This document shows, piece after piece, positions 6,721-6,997 of a stretch of 6,997 nucleotides of DNA. Location of the stretch: NCBI GenBank assembly GCA_031285485.1, contig JAITWC010000116.1:1-6997 (forward strand), given 5' to 3'. The notes under the pieces were generated by a model that was given only the letters and a program-made list of their open reading frames with translations, was not told where the DNA came from and searched no databases. Position 1 is the stretch's first letter. Each line of letters begins with the position of its first letter. The translations under genes were made by a program, and so were the position numbers. The stretch comes from Alistipes sp. Its GTDB lineage: Bacteria > Bacteroidota > Bacteroidia > Bacteroidales > Rikenellaceae.

Positions 6721-6911
6721 TGTGGTTGCCACCAAAGTGGCAACAGCAAAATCGCCCGGAATTGTGGTTGCCACCAAAGTGGCAACGGCAAAATCGCCCG
6801 GAATTGTGGTTGCCACCAAAGTGGCAACGGCAAAATCGCCCGGAATTATGGTTGCCACCTAAGTGGCAAGAGCGAAAACGGTCGATTTGGTACTTGCGAC
6901 ACGAGTCGCAA
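6721..6911 (+). repeat. 42-bp tandem hairpin array 2 (five units)
   Basis: The period is exactly 42 bp. Palindromes lie at 6726-6743, 6768-6785, 6810-6827, 6852-6869 and 6894-6911. The first three are TTGCCACCAAAGTGGCAA (7-bp arms, 4-nt loop). The fourth changes only the loop (CTAA). The fifth is TTGCGACACGAGTCGCAA, in which the left-arm C-to-G change is matched by a right-arm G-to-C change, so pairing stays perfect. The main spacer is CGGCAAAATCGCCCGGAA plus TTGTGG. The fourth spacer is diverged and ends ATTTGGTAC, the same nine bases that precede the last palindrome of array 1. The array ends 60 bases before the ATG at 6972, so it would lie in that gene's leader or promoter. It is not a CRISPR because the spacers repeat. 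Confidence 0.92.
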
Positions 6912-6971
6912 CGACGAAAGCAACTATTTTCACACCTTTTTTATTAATATTAACCTTAATTACACAATTCA

Positions 6972-6997
6972 ATGAGAAAATCTACTCTTTTGAAGTC
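6972..6997 (+). CDS. Start of a plus-strand gene, cut by window end
   Basis: An ATG at 6972-6974 begins MRKSTLLK, a basic then hydrophobic start that would suit a signal peptide, after a long AT-rich leader typical of Bacteroidales genes. Only eight complete codons are visible, so the product cannot be named. The gene would be divergent from xylBA. No Shine-Dalgarno is seen. The 60 bases after the hairpin array hold no other feature. Confidence 0.5.

Noticed and set aside
6478..6975. Plus-strand open frames through the poly-C tract and array 2
   Set aside because: Low-complexity translation, crossing a homopolymer and GC hairpins, with no recognisable domain. One overlaps the ATG at 6972 in another frame.

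Overview
The window looks like chromosomal DNA from a GC-rich member of the Bacteroidales, most likely an Alistipes-like (Rikenellaceae) gut commensal. The evidence is GC-rich genes separated by AT-rich gaps, start codons with little or no Shine-Dalgarno sequence, and promoter-like motifs of the Bacteroidetes type (TAnnTTTG). The proteins also read as typical Bacteroidales versions of RpiB, GdhA, XylA and XylB. The genus is an inference; no database search was possible.

Layout, left to right. A complete rpiB lies on the minus strand (6-443). A gene-poor stretch follows (444-1231). It holds about 300 bases of unassigned DNA, then a decayed IS110-type transposase fragment on the minus strand (about 744-999), then a 42-bp tandem hairpin array (977-1193) that runs into that fragment. 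Three more minus-strand genes or units follow: a small secreted or membrane-anchored protein of unknown function (1232-1723), gdhA (1780-3135, with its own promoter-like box), and the operon xylB-xylA (6242 down to 3380). The operon ends at a textbook rho-independent terminator (3302-3339). The last 730 bases (6243-6971) are a divergent regulatory region. They contain a probable xylBA promoter, a plus-strand promoter-like pair, a 13-C homopolymer, a GC-rich hairpin and a second 42-bp tandem hairpin array (6721-6911). The array ends 60 bases before the ATG of a plus-strand gene that is cut by the window end.

The genes describe central carbon and nitrogen metabolism. XylA converts D-xylose to D-xylulose and XylB phosphorylates it to xylulose 5-phosphate, which enters the pentose phosphate pathway, where RpiB interconverts ribulose 5-phosphate and ribose 5-phosphate. 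GdhA assimilates ammonium into glutamate. No xylose transporter or regulator is visible in the window.

The most unusual content is the pair of hairpin arrays. They have different sequences but the same design: five units of exactly 42 bp, each an 18-nt palindrome plus a 24-nt spacer. In both, the last unit is diverged and is preceded by the same ATTTGGTAC. The last palindrome of each array has changed sequence while mostly keeping its pairing. This points to one repeat family with conserved structure rather than two unrelated minisatellites.
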